Below are positions 18,943-27,450 of a stretch of DNA of 64,000 nucleotides, in pieces. The notes beneath the pieces are model-generated. The model was not told the origin of the DNA, made no database searches, and saw only the letters and a program-made list of their open reading frames with translations. A program made the translations under genes and the position numbers. The stretch covers positions 1-64,000 of the forward strand of contig JBLIRK010000001.1 in NCBI GenBank assembly GCA_048569615.1, in the 5' to 3' direction. This DNA comes from JAYEPK01 sp048569615. Its GTDB lineage: Archaea; Thermoplasmatota; Penumbrarchaeia; Penumbrarchaeales; Penumbrarchaeaceae. Position 1 is the first letter of the stretch; each line of letters starts with the position of its first letter.

Positions 18943-21075
18943 ATGAGGTTTCGAACTTCTGCATTGATCGTCCTGTTGATGTTGACAGCGATACTGCCGT
19001 ACACGACAGGGAGGGCGGACTCAGTGAGTTTCGGAGGGGGGCCGAACAGGGTGGAGCTGGATTTTGAATTGCTGATGAACATAGACCTTCCCGATGGTAA
19101 CTATGTCACAGACCTGGAATTCTCTTACATGGGCGACATGCTTGCGGTCGGATGCGGTGATAAGATCGTGTACATCTACGATACCGATGAATGGACCCGT
19201 ATAGCCAACCTCACAACGACATATCCTGTCTTGGATGTGGACTGGTGCCCACAGCAGCATATGGACCTTTTCGCAGTATCAACCGGACGTCAGTTTCCAC
19301 CTAACGGGACCGTGGAGATATACTCCACATCCAGCTGGAATCAGGTCGAGATACTAGATTACCCTAAGGAAGTCATGAGCATCGATTGGTCGCTGAACGG
19401 GTCCTTACTTGCGGTCTCATCCGGGAATCCTCTTGTCATATTGAATACTGCTGATTGGACGGTGATGAAGTCCTTCGATCTTGGCCTTTATTATTCCACG
19501 GCGGTAAATTGGGATCCATCCGGGGATTACTTCGCTCTAAGCAAGTTCTCCTCAACCGAAGGTTCGATGGTGGAGGTCTACAATCTCAACAACAATTGGG
19601 GACTTGTCGACCAATTCGGACATTTTCCATATCAAGTGGATGTCCTTAGCAGCGAAACCAGTCTCAAGTACCTTGCCTTCGGCAACCTTTCGTTGAATGT
19701 CGTCAACATGGCAAATGGGGACTCTGTTTATTCAGAACCCAACGACGGGACCAAGAGAATCGTCGATGTCCTGTGGCACAGGAACATGGCGCTTATGGCG
19801 GTCATGAACCAGACGGTGCTGGAATTCCGCTATGCCCTTACAAGTGAGCTGATCCATACCGTGGACATGGGCGGATTTCCGAGATCGATATCATGGAGCT
19901 ACAATTATTCATATATTGCCGCCGGAATGGGTGGGACTGTAGCACTATTCTATTGCGACCAGAGCGGCTCCGGAACTGTGGACGAGGATTCCGACGGGGA
20001 TGGAGTGATAGATGAATTGGATGACTTCCCTGACGATGTTTCGGCATCCGAGGATATGGATGGAGACGGGCACCCCAACAGATGGAATCCCGGATATGAC
20101 CAAAGTGATTCGACTACAGGGCTGACGATAGACATGTTCCCTTCGGACCCCACGGAATGGAACGATTCGGACGGGGATGGCGTTGGCAACAATTCGGACA
20201 AGTTCCCGGAGGACCCCTCGGAATGGAATGATACCGACGGGGATGGAATAGGCGACAATTCGGATCCTTTTCCAAACGGCGATCCGACGGAAATTGATAG
20301 GGACGGAGATGGTGTTTCGGATGACGAGGACGAATTCCCCGATGACCCCAATGAATGGGATGACACCGATAATGATGGGATCGGAGACAACTCCGATGAT
20401 TTCCCGACGGACCCTGCGGCTTCCGAGGACACCGACGGAGACGGCTATCCGGACAGCTGGAATCCGGGCCGATCAGGGAACGACTCCACCACGGGACTGG
20501 AACTTGATATGTTTCCATACGACGAATATGAATGGTCCGACAGCGACATGGACGGCAGGGGAGACAACTCCGATGCTTTTCCGGACAATCCCTATGAATG
20601 GTCCGATACTGACGGCGATGGCTCGGGAGACAACTCCGATGATTTCCCAGGCGATCCGGCGGCATCTGTGGATTCGGACAGTGACGGATATCCCGATTTC
20701 TGGAATCCGGGGAAGTCCGAAAAGGATTCAACGACGGGGCTGAAACTCGACAGATATCCCAGGGATCCCAAGAACCAACCTCCCCGATCCTTCTGGTCCT
20801 CTCCCGGTGTAATTGTACCGATAATTCTATTTAGCCTTCTGGCCTTCCTTCTGATCGCCGCCTTTCTGGTTGTGAGGGCCAGGGACCAGGGGAAGACGGC
20901 CCTTCCCCGGGAAGACGCGGAGCTCGAAAGATACCGCAGGGAAATACTCCTTGACAGGAACGGGACGGATTACGATCTTTCCCGGGAGGAGATCAAGGAT
21001 CTCCTCAAAAAGAGAAGAATGGAGGGAGAGATCTCGGAGGAAACATACGATCTCGCCCTGGAATCCATACAGTGA
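18943..21075 (+). CDS. Beta-propeller / thrombospondin type 3 repeat membrane protein with SHOCT-like tail
   Basis: About 710 residues. I chose ATG 18943 (after AGGGGTAA) because it begins a signal peptide, MRFRTSALIVLLMLTAILP. Residues about 50-340 form WD40-like propeller blades (MLAVGCGDKIVYIYDT, LLAVSSGNPLVIL, YIAAGMGGTVALFY). Residues about 345-612 are roughly a dozen Ca-binding thrombospondin-3-type repeats (DxDGDGxxDxxDxFPxDPxEW). A membrane helix at about 621-644 precedes a cytoplasmic tail with a short SHOCT-like helical hairpin (DLSREEIKDLLKKRRMEGEI, then SEETYDLALESIQ). The following gene encodes a winged-helix regulator with a similar tail, which hints at a shared partner or pathway. 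No enzyme activity is visible. Confidence 0.85.
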   Translation: MRFRTSALIVLLMLTAILPYTTGRADSVSFGGGPNRVELDFELLMNIDLPDGNYVTDLEFSYMGDMLAVGCGDKIVYIYDTDEWTRIANLTTTYPVLDVDWCPQQHMDLFAVSTGRQFPPNGTVEIYSTSSWNQVEILDYPKEVMSIDWSLNGSLLAVSSGNPLVILNTADWTVMKSFDLGLYYSTAVNWDPSGDYFALSKFSSTEGSMVEVYNLNNNWGLVDQFGHFPYQVDVLSSETSLKYLAFGNLSLNVVNMANGDSVYSEPNDGTKRIVDVLWHRNMALMAVMNQTVLEFRYALTSELIHTVDMGGFPRSISWSYNYSYIAAGMGGTVALFYCDQSGSGTVDEDSDGDGVIDELDDFPDDVSASEDMDGDGHPNRWNPGYDQSDSTTGLTIDMFPSDPTEWNDSDGDGVGNNSDKFPEDPSEWNDTDGDGIGDNSDPFPNGDPTEIDRDGDGVSDDEDEFPDDPNEWDDTDNDGIGDNSDDFPTDPAASEDTDGDGYPDSWNPGRSGNDSTTGLELDMFPYDEYEWSDSDMDGRGDNSDAFPDNPYEWSDTDGDGSGDNSDDFPGDPAASVDSDSDGYPDFWNPGKSEKDSTTGLKLDRYPRDPKNQPPRSFWSSPGVIVPIILFSLLAFLLIAAFLVVRARDQGKTALPREDAELERYRREILLDRNGTDYDLSREEIKDLLKKRRMEGEISEETYDLALESIQ

Positions 21076-21103
21076 AAGCCACCCCTGAGGAGAGAGGCCG
21101 GAC

Positions 21104-21652
21104 ATGGACTCGGGAGACAAGGTCCTCGGACATGACACAAGGAGAGCAATCTTCACCCACATTCTACTCTACCCGGGCGTTCAGTTCACGGTCCTGAAGC
21201 GGATCTTCGACCTCACGGAAGGAACGCTGAGGTACCACCTTAGATACCTGGAAAAGAATGAGCTGATCAGGGAGGAACTGGATGAAGGCAAGAAGACCTA
21301 TTACCCATGCGACCGCTCCTTCGTCCCGGAGGGGGAGAAAGGGTCCGCAACTTCAAGGGAGAGCTCGAAGGCGAAGGAGCGTTTGGTAAATACCATAAGA
21401 AGGTACCCAGGGATAAGGCAGAAGGACCTCGCTAAGAGAACCCGGATGAACAGGTTCACCCTGATGTACAACGTCAACAAGCTGATATCCGACGGTCTGG
21501 TCAAGAAGTACTATGTGGGTAGGGAGGTCTGCTATGAGTACATATCCAGGGAGACGCTGAAAAGGGAGATCATCAGGAGGGCCACCATAGACCTGCTGAA
21601 CGGAAAGATCCGGGAGGAGACCTACAGGAGGCTCATGGAGAGACTTGATTAG
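21104..21652 (+). CDS. Tandem winged-helix transcriptional regulator
   Basis: 182 residues. The first winged helix (about 1-75: RRAIFTHILLYPGVQFTVLK, TEGTLRYHLRYLEKNELIRE) and the second (about 88-150: VNTIRRYPGIRQKDLAKRT, RFTLMYNVNKLISDGLVKKY) are both MarR/ArsR-like, as in many euryarchaeal membrane-associated or cytosolic regulators. The C-terminal tail (IDLLNGKIREETYRRLMERL) resembles the SHOCT-like end of the preceding membrane protein. It starts 28 bases after that gene, so co-transcription is likely. Target genes cannot be told. Confidence 0.82.
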   Translation: MDSGDKVLGHDTRRAIFTHILLYPGVQFTVLKRIFDLTEGTLRYHLRYLEKNELIREELDEGKKTYYPCDRSFVPEGEKGSATSRESSKAKERLVNTIRRYPGIRQKDLAKRTRMNRFTLMYNVNKLISDGLVKKYYVGREVCYEYISRETLKREIIRRATIDLLNGKIREETYRRLMERLD

Positions 21653-21654
21653 GA

Positions 21655-22068
21655 TCATTTCTTCTTGATGGATATCCGCTTCTCTTCCTTTGTGGGGGCC
21701 ACCTTGAAATACGATCTGTGAAAGTTTCTCTGCTTGAACGACTGAAGGGCCCTGTAAACAATGTCCTCTCCGGTCAATCCGGGATTCTGGGAATCTATGT
21801 AATCGAAGGAAAGGTGCGCAAGGCCCGTCCTCAGATAAGCAGTGAGCTTTTCCTGCGATGCCCCTTTCTTGTGAAGGATCATGAGCCAGTCCCGGAGCTT
21901 CTTCTCTCCTTTCTTGAAGTTCTCATCCGAAAGCTTTCCCCCGTAGCGCCTCATGTAGCTGTTGAGCATCGAATGAACCGTACTGTAATCACCTTTGAAC
22001 TGCTTCGGAAGGACACCGTCGCTGATCAAACGATCGTCAAGCCTTGCAACTATCCTGGTATCTGCCAA
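21655..22068 (-). CDS. Uncharacterised basic protein
   Basis: 137 residues, no domain recognised. It is lysine/arginine-rich and predicted helical (DYSTVHSMLNSYMRRYGGKL, KKLRDWLMILHKKGASQEKL) with a very basic C-terminus (APTKEEKRISIKKK), which could suit nucleic-acid or ribosome binding. It is divergent from ABCE1 across a 100-base promoter region (AATAAATTAAATAAC on the minus strand at about 22098-22112) and converges with the winged-helix regulator two bases from its stop. Codon use matches the surrounding genes, which supports it being real. Confidence 0.7.
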   Translation of the reverse strand: MADTRIVARLDDRLISDGVLPKQFKGDYSTVHSMLNSYMRRYGGKLSDENFKKGEKKLRDWLMILHKKGASQEKLTAYLRTGLAHLSFDYIDSQNPGLTGEDIVYRALQSFKQRNFHRSYFKVAPTKEEKRISIKKK

Positions 22069-22134
22069 AAAGGAACCCCCGTTTTCAGAATAATGATGTT
22101 ATTTAATTTATTGGTTTTGCAGGTCTCCATCAAG

Positions 22135-22144
22135 TTTATTTATC
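22135..22144 (+). promoter_or_regulatory. TATA box for ABCE1, probably leaderless
   Basis: TTTATTTATC is centred about 29 bases before the ATG at 22169. This spacing puts the expected transcription start close to the ATG, so the mRNA may have little or no leader; no Shine-Dalgarno sequence precedes this start. Confidence 0.5.
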
Positions 22145-22168
22145 TTGGACCAATGGTCCCGTGATACC

Positions 22169-24007
22169 ATGAGGATAGCCTCTCTCATCTACGACAGGTG
22201 CCAGCCCAGGAAATGCGGGAAGGAATGCTACAACTTCTGCCCCAGGGTCAGGGCCGGAGATGAGATCTTCTCCTTCGATTCCAAGAACAAGCCGATCATC
22301 GATGAGGATCTCTGCGTGGGATGCGGCATATGCGTCCACAAATGCCCATTCGATGCCATCAGGATAACGAACCTTCCCGAGGAGCTCGAGGAAGATGTGA
22401 TACACCAGTTCGGCCCCAACGGTTTCCGGCTGTTCAGGATCCCATACCCCCAGGAAGGGCGGGTGCTGGGGCTACTTGGCTCAAACGGGATCGGCAAGAC
22501 AACGATACTCAACGTGCTCTCGGGAACTATGCTCCCGAACTTCGCGCTTGGCATAGAAGGGGACAAGGACGAAGGGCATGAACCGAAGGCATTCGGCTCC
22601 AAGAGGCTTGACAAGGACGAGGAGGAGAAGGCTCCGGAGAACTGGGAGGATGTGATGGGCAGGTTCTCTGGCACCGGACTGTACGAGCATTTCGAAAAGG
22701 TCGCCCACGATAAGCTCATTCCGGCATTGAAACCCCAATATGTGGATTCCATTCCGAAGGCGTTCAAGGGAAAGGTCCGGGAGCTCCTCGACAACATCAA
22801 TCCGGAGAAGACAGAGGACCTCGCGGAAGCTTTGGAGCTCAACCATATAATGGACCGGACCCTGGACAAGCTCTCGGGGGGGGAACTCCAGCGCGTTGCC
22901 ATCGCGGCCACCCTGTTGAAGGAGGGCAATTTCTACTTCTTCGACGAGCCGTCGTCCTATCTGGACATCAGGCAGAGACTGAAGATCTCCCAGATGATCA
23001 GGGAGCTTGGGGATGTAAAGCAGGTAATGGTGGTGGAGCACGACCTTGCGATCCTTGACTTCCTAGCCGACAACATCTCCCTCATGTACGGGGAGCCCGG
23101 AGGTTTCGGTGTTGTGGCCAAGCCCATGACCGTCAAGCAGGCCATCAATGTGTTCCTCGACGGCTACATGAGGGTGGAGAACGTCAGGTTCAGGGACAAG
23201 CCTGTGGAGTTCATGGACCATCCGCCGAGAACGGACTGGGTCGGTGGAGACCTGCTGACCTTCCCCGCACTGGAGAAGAGGTTCCCTTCCTTCACCTTCA
23301 GGTCAGAGAGAGGGACCATCCATATGGGAGAATCGGTGGGGTGCGTCGGTCCTAACGCCACCGGGAAATCCACGTTCGTCAAAATGCTGGCGGGAGAGGA
23401 GAAACCGGACAAGGGGTACATTGAGACCCCTTTCAAGATCTCCTACAAACCGCAGTATATCAGGCATGATTTCGAAGGGTCCGTCAGGGATTATCTCATA
23501 ATCGAGCTCATGGAGGCCTTCGGATCGGGTTTCTACAAGGCGGAGCTGGAAGGGCCGTTGGGCCTGAAGCATCTCTATGACAAGGAGATGGCAAAGCTAT
23601 CGGGAGGAGAGCAGCAGAGGGTCGCTGTGGCCCGCGCACTCGCCAAGGAGGCCGATCTCTACCTGCTTGACGAACCTTCGGCATACCTGGATGCAAACCA
23701 GAGGATGGAAGTTGCGAAGATAATACGGAGGGTCATAGAGAAGAGGGGGCGATCAGGTCTCATCGTCGACCACGACGTGTATTTCATCGACCTTGTTTCG
23801 GATACATTGATGGTCTTCAGAGGGGAGCCCTCCGTTGAAGGTTACTCCGTGGGCCCGCTGGAGCTGAGGCAGGGAATGAACCTATTCCTCAAGGACGTGG
23901 GGATCACATTCAGACGGGACATGGAGACGAAACGCCCGAGGATCAACAAACTGGGCTCCCGCCTGGACGAGGAACAGAGAAGGAAGGGCGAATATTACTA
24001 CGCCTGA
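22169..24007 (+). CDS. Ribosome recycling ATPase ABCE1/Rli1
   Basis: 612 residues from the ATG at 22169 (MRIASLIYDRC, the usual family start; an upstream TTG adds eight unlikely residues). Two 4Fe-4S clusters are bound by CQPRKCGKECYNFCP (about 11) and CVGCGICVHKCP (about 49). NBD1 has Walker A GSNGIGKTT (about 107), signature LSGGELQR (about 235) and Walker B FFDEPSS. NBD2 has GPNATGKST (about 393), LSGGEQQR (about 477) and LLDEPSA. Known members split archaeal and eukaryotic ribosomes into subunits after termination together with aRF1/Pelota. It stands alone here, convergent with a membrane-protein gene. Identification is certain. Confidence 0.97.
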   Translation: MRIASLIYDRCQPRKCGKECYNFCPRVRAGDEIFSFDSKNKPIIDEDLCVGCGICVHKCPFDAIRITNLPEELEEDVIHQFGPNGFRLFRIPYPQEGRVLGLLGSNGIGKTTILNVLSGTMLPNFALGIEGDKDEGHEPKAFGSKRLDKDEEEKAPENWEDVMGRFSGTGLYEHFEKVAHDKLIPALKPQYVDSIPKAFKGKVRELLDNINPEKTEDLAEALELNHIMDRTLDKLSGGELQRVAIAATLLKEGNFYFFDEPSSYLDIRQRLKISQMIRELGDVKQVMVVEHDLAILDFLADNISLMYGEPGGFGVVAKPMTVKQAINVFLDGYMRVENVRFRDKPVEFMDHPPRTDWVGGDLLTFPALEKRFPSFTFRSERGTIHMGESVGCVGPNATGKSTFVKMLAGEEKPDKGYIETPFKISYKPQYIRHDFEGSVRDYLIIELMEAFGSGFYKAELEGPLGLKHLYDKEMAKLSGGEQQRVAVARALAKEADLYLLDEPSAYLDANQRMEVAKIIRRVIEKRGRSGLIVDHDVYFIDLVSDTLMVFRGEPSVEGYSVGPLELRQGMNLFLKDVGITFRRDMETKRPRINKLGSRLDEEQRRKGEYYYA

Positions 24008-24020
24008 TCTCTCTCAAATA

Positions 24021-24647
24021 TCAATATGGCGGTTGCCTCGGATGCTGGGGGGAGTAACCAGGTTGTTGGCCGTATGTTTGCTGGTATGATTGCTGGGGAG
24101 CGTGGCCGGGTTGTTGCCCGTACAATTGCTGGTAGGTCTGTTGCGCCGGACCCGGCTCAGGTTGAGGAGGGACCGGGGCCGGTTTCTTCTTTTTCTTCAG
24201 CAAGCCCACCAAGAAAAGTACTATTCCGAGTATCAGGAGAATACCCATGAAACTTCCGCAGCAGCAACTCGGACCCCAGACTGCAGCGGAAGAATAATCG
24301 GCGGAAGCTTCTGGACCCAATTCCCTGTATTCGATCTCCACAACTATCCTGTCCCCCTCATTACCTAAGTCCTGGGAGGAAAGGAAATTGTTATCACACC
24401 CCTCGAATTTGTATGAATAAATGCTTACACCCAATAAAGAGGTCTCATCCTCTTCGGCAATTTTCCCGTGAAAAGTTTCCTTGTCCCCTCGGCTGGAGGA
24501 CTCTACCCAATCATCATACTCCTTCTCTGCATTCTTTGGAAACATCCAAAAACCTGGAGGAAGCACAAAGCTCAATATTATCACTAAAAATATCCCTACA
24601 ATGGCTATTATCCCGATTATCAATCCTGCTGTCTTTAATTTGCTCAT
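24021..24647 (-). CDS. Two-span membrane protein with Q/P/Y/G-rich repeat tail
   Basis: About 208 residues. ATG 24647 is chosen because GAGGGGG lies eight bases upstream; the TTG just before it is less likely. A first helix (about 7-29, LIIGIIAIVGIFLVIILSFV) is followed by an extracellular domain of about 90 residues, a CCCG-containing second helix (WGPSCCCGSFMGILLILGIV) and a KKKKK stop-transfer. The cytoplasmic tail is a low-complexity repeat of the type QQ.YQQ.YGQQPG.(A/S)PQ ending PQHPRQPPY. Such Q/Y/G tails can drive condensation or bind SH3/WW-like partners; here that is speculation. Function unknown. Confidence 0.75.
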   Translation of the reverse strand: MSKLKTAGLIIGIIAIVGIFLVIILSFVLPPGFWMFPKNAEKEYDDWVESSSRGDKETFHGKIAEEDETSLLGVSIYSYKFEGCDNNFLSSQDLGNEGDRIVVEIEYRELGPEASADYSSAAVWGPSCCCGSFMGILLILGIVLFLVGLLKKKKKPAPVPPQPEPGPAQQTYQQLYGQQPGHAPQQSYQQTYGQQPGYSPQHPRQPPY

Positions 24648-24746
24648 CAAATCCCCCTCATATCTTGATAATAAATGGAATAATACAATAAATAACTTTC
24701 ATAAAAATCCCCTTTAAAATGTTAGGTATCCATTTGTGCTTGGTTA

Positions 24747-26513
24747 TCAAGGAGCAAGAGCGCAGAGGAGGTCGGATTCCAATCCCGCGGAGGAAGGTAT
24801 CCTTCCTCTTTCCAGGGTCCTCAGAACATCCGACAGAGCGACCATGGACTGGATCGCCCGGATACCCTTTACGGTGTCGGCCTTGTCCGGATACGAGAGC
24901 AGCTGCTCCTTTCCGAGCCCCGTCAGCTCCGATGTGTAGCCCTGGACCAGGGAGTTCCTTATCCTCTCCTGCCACAGCGATCCTACCAGGGAGAGCTTGT
25001 AGATGTACTTGAAGGGCAGCTCCCTTCGCTCCATGACCCTCAGAACGGAGAAATCCTCCATCATCTCCGCATATCCTCCCTTGGCAAGGTTGTAATCAAG
25101 GAAGAGGAGCTGGAGCTGCCTGCTCTCGTAGGGGAGGTCAGGATTGGAAAACAGCTGTCTGGCCGTCAGATACCTCGCCTTCATGAAGGAGTTCATCAGC
25201 ATGGATAGGTCCTTAAGGGGAAGGAACTTCTCCAGCTTCTCCTTCTCCACCCCGTAGAAATCCCATCCGAAGCCGTTCAGGATGTACCCTCCTTCGGAGT
25301 TGTGTTCTATCTTCTCAAGCCTGCAGTCCAGGGCAACGGGAAGGATAGGCGCTCCCCTGAATGACCTGATGGAGCCGAGCCTGGACCTCAGCTGTTTCTC
25401 CGATTTCATGAAACTGGTCCTGAACATATCCAGGGACAGCTCGTCCATCCCGTCCACCCTCGCGGGAATGACAGTCCTCTTGAGTGGTTTTAACCTCCTT
25501 CCGGTCTTTGGATTGACCACCTGCTTGTCCCCCAGGAGTCTGACGAATTCCCTCTTCAACTCCCCGAGATAATATGAGGAAGTACCTATGGCGGTCCCGA
25601 TGTCCTCGATGTCCATGCGTGAGGGGGAGAACAGCTCGACGATATCCGTTCCAACCCTCTTGTGTCCCTCGGAATGGTGGAAGTCCTCCATGACAAGGCA
25701 GGAGTGAAGGGATCCAAGCATCCTGCCGAGCTCCACCGCCCTCCTGAAGGAGGTCCTATCCTTGGATAGCGACAGCTGAACCAGGAACCTCCTTGCCTTG
25801 TCCCCGTCCAGTTCGAGGAATGCTTTGGAGATATCTCCAAGGTCCTTCAGGAATGTCCTGAACGAGGGCTGGACCGAGCCGGTCTCTCTGGTGAGCTTCA
25901 ACCAGGGCATTACCCTTCCTTTCCGCTCCCACATAGACATTCCAAGCAGTCTTGGAACGTGGTGACAGCCCATCGAATTGATCCTGGCATGCATGAAATA
26001 TCCCATGGGGCTCTGTGCGAGTTTCCGGGACACCGAGAGCAGATACCTGTAACGATCAACCGTAATCCTGATCCCCAGGTCCCCGTTCTCCTTCAGGACC
26101 TCCAATCTGCTGCTCTCGGACCCGATATCCTCCTGATATCCCCCATCCCATATTCCGAAGGTCTGGTACTTGAGTCCGGAGCTCCCTGGATAATCTAGAG
26201 TATAACCGCTGTTGAAAAGGGAGAGCTGTGAAAGAACAAAGATCCTCAGGGCTCTGCTGTCAAGGTCGGATATCTCATCGCTGCCGGATCGGTCGAGCCA
26301 GATGTTCATATGATTCCCGCCGGACCCTACAAGAACCAGGCTTCCGCCCCCGTCGGGCAATTCGGCTTTCCCGAGGATCTCGACGGGATCGCGGTCGGAG
26401 AAATACCCAGAACTGGATGCGATATCCAGGGCTATTTCTCCGGCAGGCCCGATCGAATCTTCATCTTCTTCCAGCTCCGATACCTCCATTTCAGTCTGAT
26501 TGACACTACCCAT
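24747..26513 (-). CDS. Maltokinase-like / APH-fold protein of unknown function
   Basis: 588 residues without signal peptide. The first 130 residues resemble a small alpha/beta cap. The middle and end follow the order seen in maltokinases and other aminoglycoside-phosphotransferase-fold kinases: VELGRMLGSLHSCLVMEDFH (about 250-270) like their GxxTAxLHxAL helix, GGYILNGFGWDFYGV (about 418-432) where they have the metal-binding DFEG, and LPLKDLSMLMNSFMKARYLT where they have SPLRDVAGMLRSFDYAA. The usual HGDLH catalytic loop is not obvious, so it may be inactive or have another role. No trehalose or glycogen gene is nearby. The TATA-like ATTTATTAAATTG lies about 35-47 bases upstream on the minus strand. 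Confidence 0.45.
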   Translation of the reverse strand: MGSVNQTEMEVSELEEDEDSIGPAGEIALDIASSSGYFSDRDPVEILGKAELPDGGGSLVLVGSGGNHMNIWLDRSGSDEISDLDSRALRIFVLSQLSLFNSGYTLDYPGSSGLKYQTFGIWDGGYQEDIGSESSRLEVLKENGDLGIRITVDRYRYLLSVSRKLAQSPMGYFMHARINSMGCHHVPRLLGMSMWERKGRVMPWLKLTRETGSVQPSFRTFLKDLGDISKAFLELDGDKARRFLVQLSLSKDRTSFRRAVELGRMLGSLHSCLVMEDFHHSEGHKRVGTDIVELFSPSRMDIEDIGTAIGTSSYYLGELKREFVRLLGDKQVVNPKTGRRLKPLKRTVIPARVDGMDELSLDMFRTSFMKSEKQLRSRLGSIRSFRGAPILPVALDCRLEKIEHNSEGGYILNGFGWDFYGVEKEKLEKFLPLKDLSMLMNSFMKARYLTARQLFSNPDLPYESRQLQLLFLDYNLAKGGYAEMMEDFSVLRVMERRELPFKYIYKLSLVGSLWQERIRNSLVQGYTSELTGLGKEQLLSYPDKADTVKGIRAIQSMVALSDVLRTLERGRIPSSAGLESDLLCALAP

Positions 26514-26603
26514 GAGGGATATGGGGATGGTAGCTCATTCAATTTAATAAATGTGATATGGTTTTTCAAAGGTTCGGGTTCGAGGATCTGTCTTCAGGAA
26601 TCA

Positions 26604-26613
26604 GATATATAAG
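26604..26613 (+). promoter_or_regulatory. TATA box for larB, probably leaderless
   Basis: GATATATAAG is centred about 26 bases before the larB ATG at 26635 and no Shine-Dalgarno motif lies between, so transcription probably starts at or next to the ATG. Confidence 0.55.
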
Positions 26614-26634
26614 TATTGAGCACTTCACCGCTCC

Positions 26635-27399
26635 ATGGAGGATGTCCTCAAGGAACTGATAGACGGCAGCATAACGCTTGAAGAAGCCCTGAAGGAGCTG
26701 GAGTTGCGGATGTACGGGGAGTTCTCCCACAACATCGATACGGGAAGGGACCACAGGACTGGGATTCCCGAGGTCGTACATGCCGAAGGGAAGAGAATCC
26801 CTCACCTGATAAGGATAATGCAGGATTTCATAGACCGGAAGGGCAGGGTTCTGGTATCCAGGTTGGAAAAGGGAACCTGGGAGAGCATAAGGGGCGGGAT
26901 CCAAGAGCGGTACCCGGACCATTTCGTCGAATATGACGAGGATGCCTCGTTCCTGATTGTTCGCTCCCGCTCCTTTGAGATCCCGCGAAGCGGCGGCAAG
27001 GTGGGAATCCTGACCGCGGGAACCTCCGACATACCGGTGGCGAAGGAAGCAGAGATCACGTCAAGGGAGATGGGATGCAGTGTCAAGGCATATCATGACG
27101 TGGGGGTCGCAGGCGTACACAGGGTCATGGCTCCACTTAAGGAGCTGATCGCATGGGAAGCGGACGTTCTGATAGTCGCCGCGGGAAGGGAAGGAGCCCT
27201 TCCGACCCTTGTATCCGGACTTGTGAAGGTCCCCGTCATCGGACTGCCCGTATCCACAGGTTACGGCATCCACGGAAAAGGGGAAACAGCCCTCTTCGCG
27301 ATGCTGCAGTCCTGCTCACCCATCGCGGTCGTCAACATAGATGCGGGCTTCGTGGCCGGGGCGGTCGCATCGAGGATAGCGTCGGGCTGCCACAGGTAG
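26635..27399 (+). CDS. larB: Nickel-pincer cofactor biosynthesis protein LarB
   Basis: 254 residues, usual length. LarB carboxylates and hydrolyses nicotinate adenine dinucleotide to pyridinium-3,5-biscarboxylate mononucleotide, the first step toward the nickel-pincer nucleotide of lactate racemase-type enzymes. The C-terminal half is the AIR-carboxylase/PurE-like domain: KVGILTAGTSDIPVAKEA (about 122-139), CSVKAYHDVGVAGVHR, IVAAGREGALPTLVSGLV, VIGLPVSTGYG. The N-terminal helical region is typical. larC-like DNA lies 11 kb away; larE and a LarA-type enzyme are not in the window. Confidence 0.93.
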   Translation: MEDVLKELIDGSITLEEALKELELRMYGEFSHNIDTGRDHRTGIPEVVHAEGKRIPHLIRIMQDFIDRKGRVLVSRLEKGTWESIRGGIQERYPDHFVEYDEDASFLIVRSRSFEIPRSGGKVGILTAGTSDIPVAKEAEITSREMGCSVKAYHDVGVAGVHRVMAPLKELIAWEADVLIVAAGREGALPTLVSGLVKVPVIGLPVSTGYGIHGKGETALFAMLQSCSPIAVVNIDAGFVAGAVASRIASGCHR

Positions 27400-27450
27400 C
27401 CTTTTAATAGGAGTTACCATTTACCAAGCCTCCCTCATCCAGGTGCTCAA

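Noticed and set aside
18773..18964. 63-codon minus-strand ORF in the divergent gap at 18.7-18.9 kb
   Set aside because: It overlaps the signal peptide start and promoter of the propeller gene and has no ribosome site or recognisable domain.
19978..20780. Strong short periodicity that could suggest a tandem repeat or CRISPR-like array
   Set aside because: It is explained by in-frame thrombospondin-3-type Ca-binding repeats; the units vary at the DNA level and lack uniform spacers.
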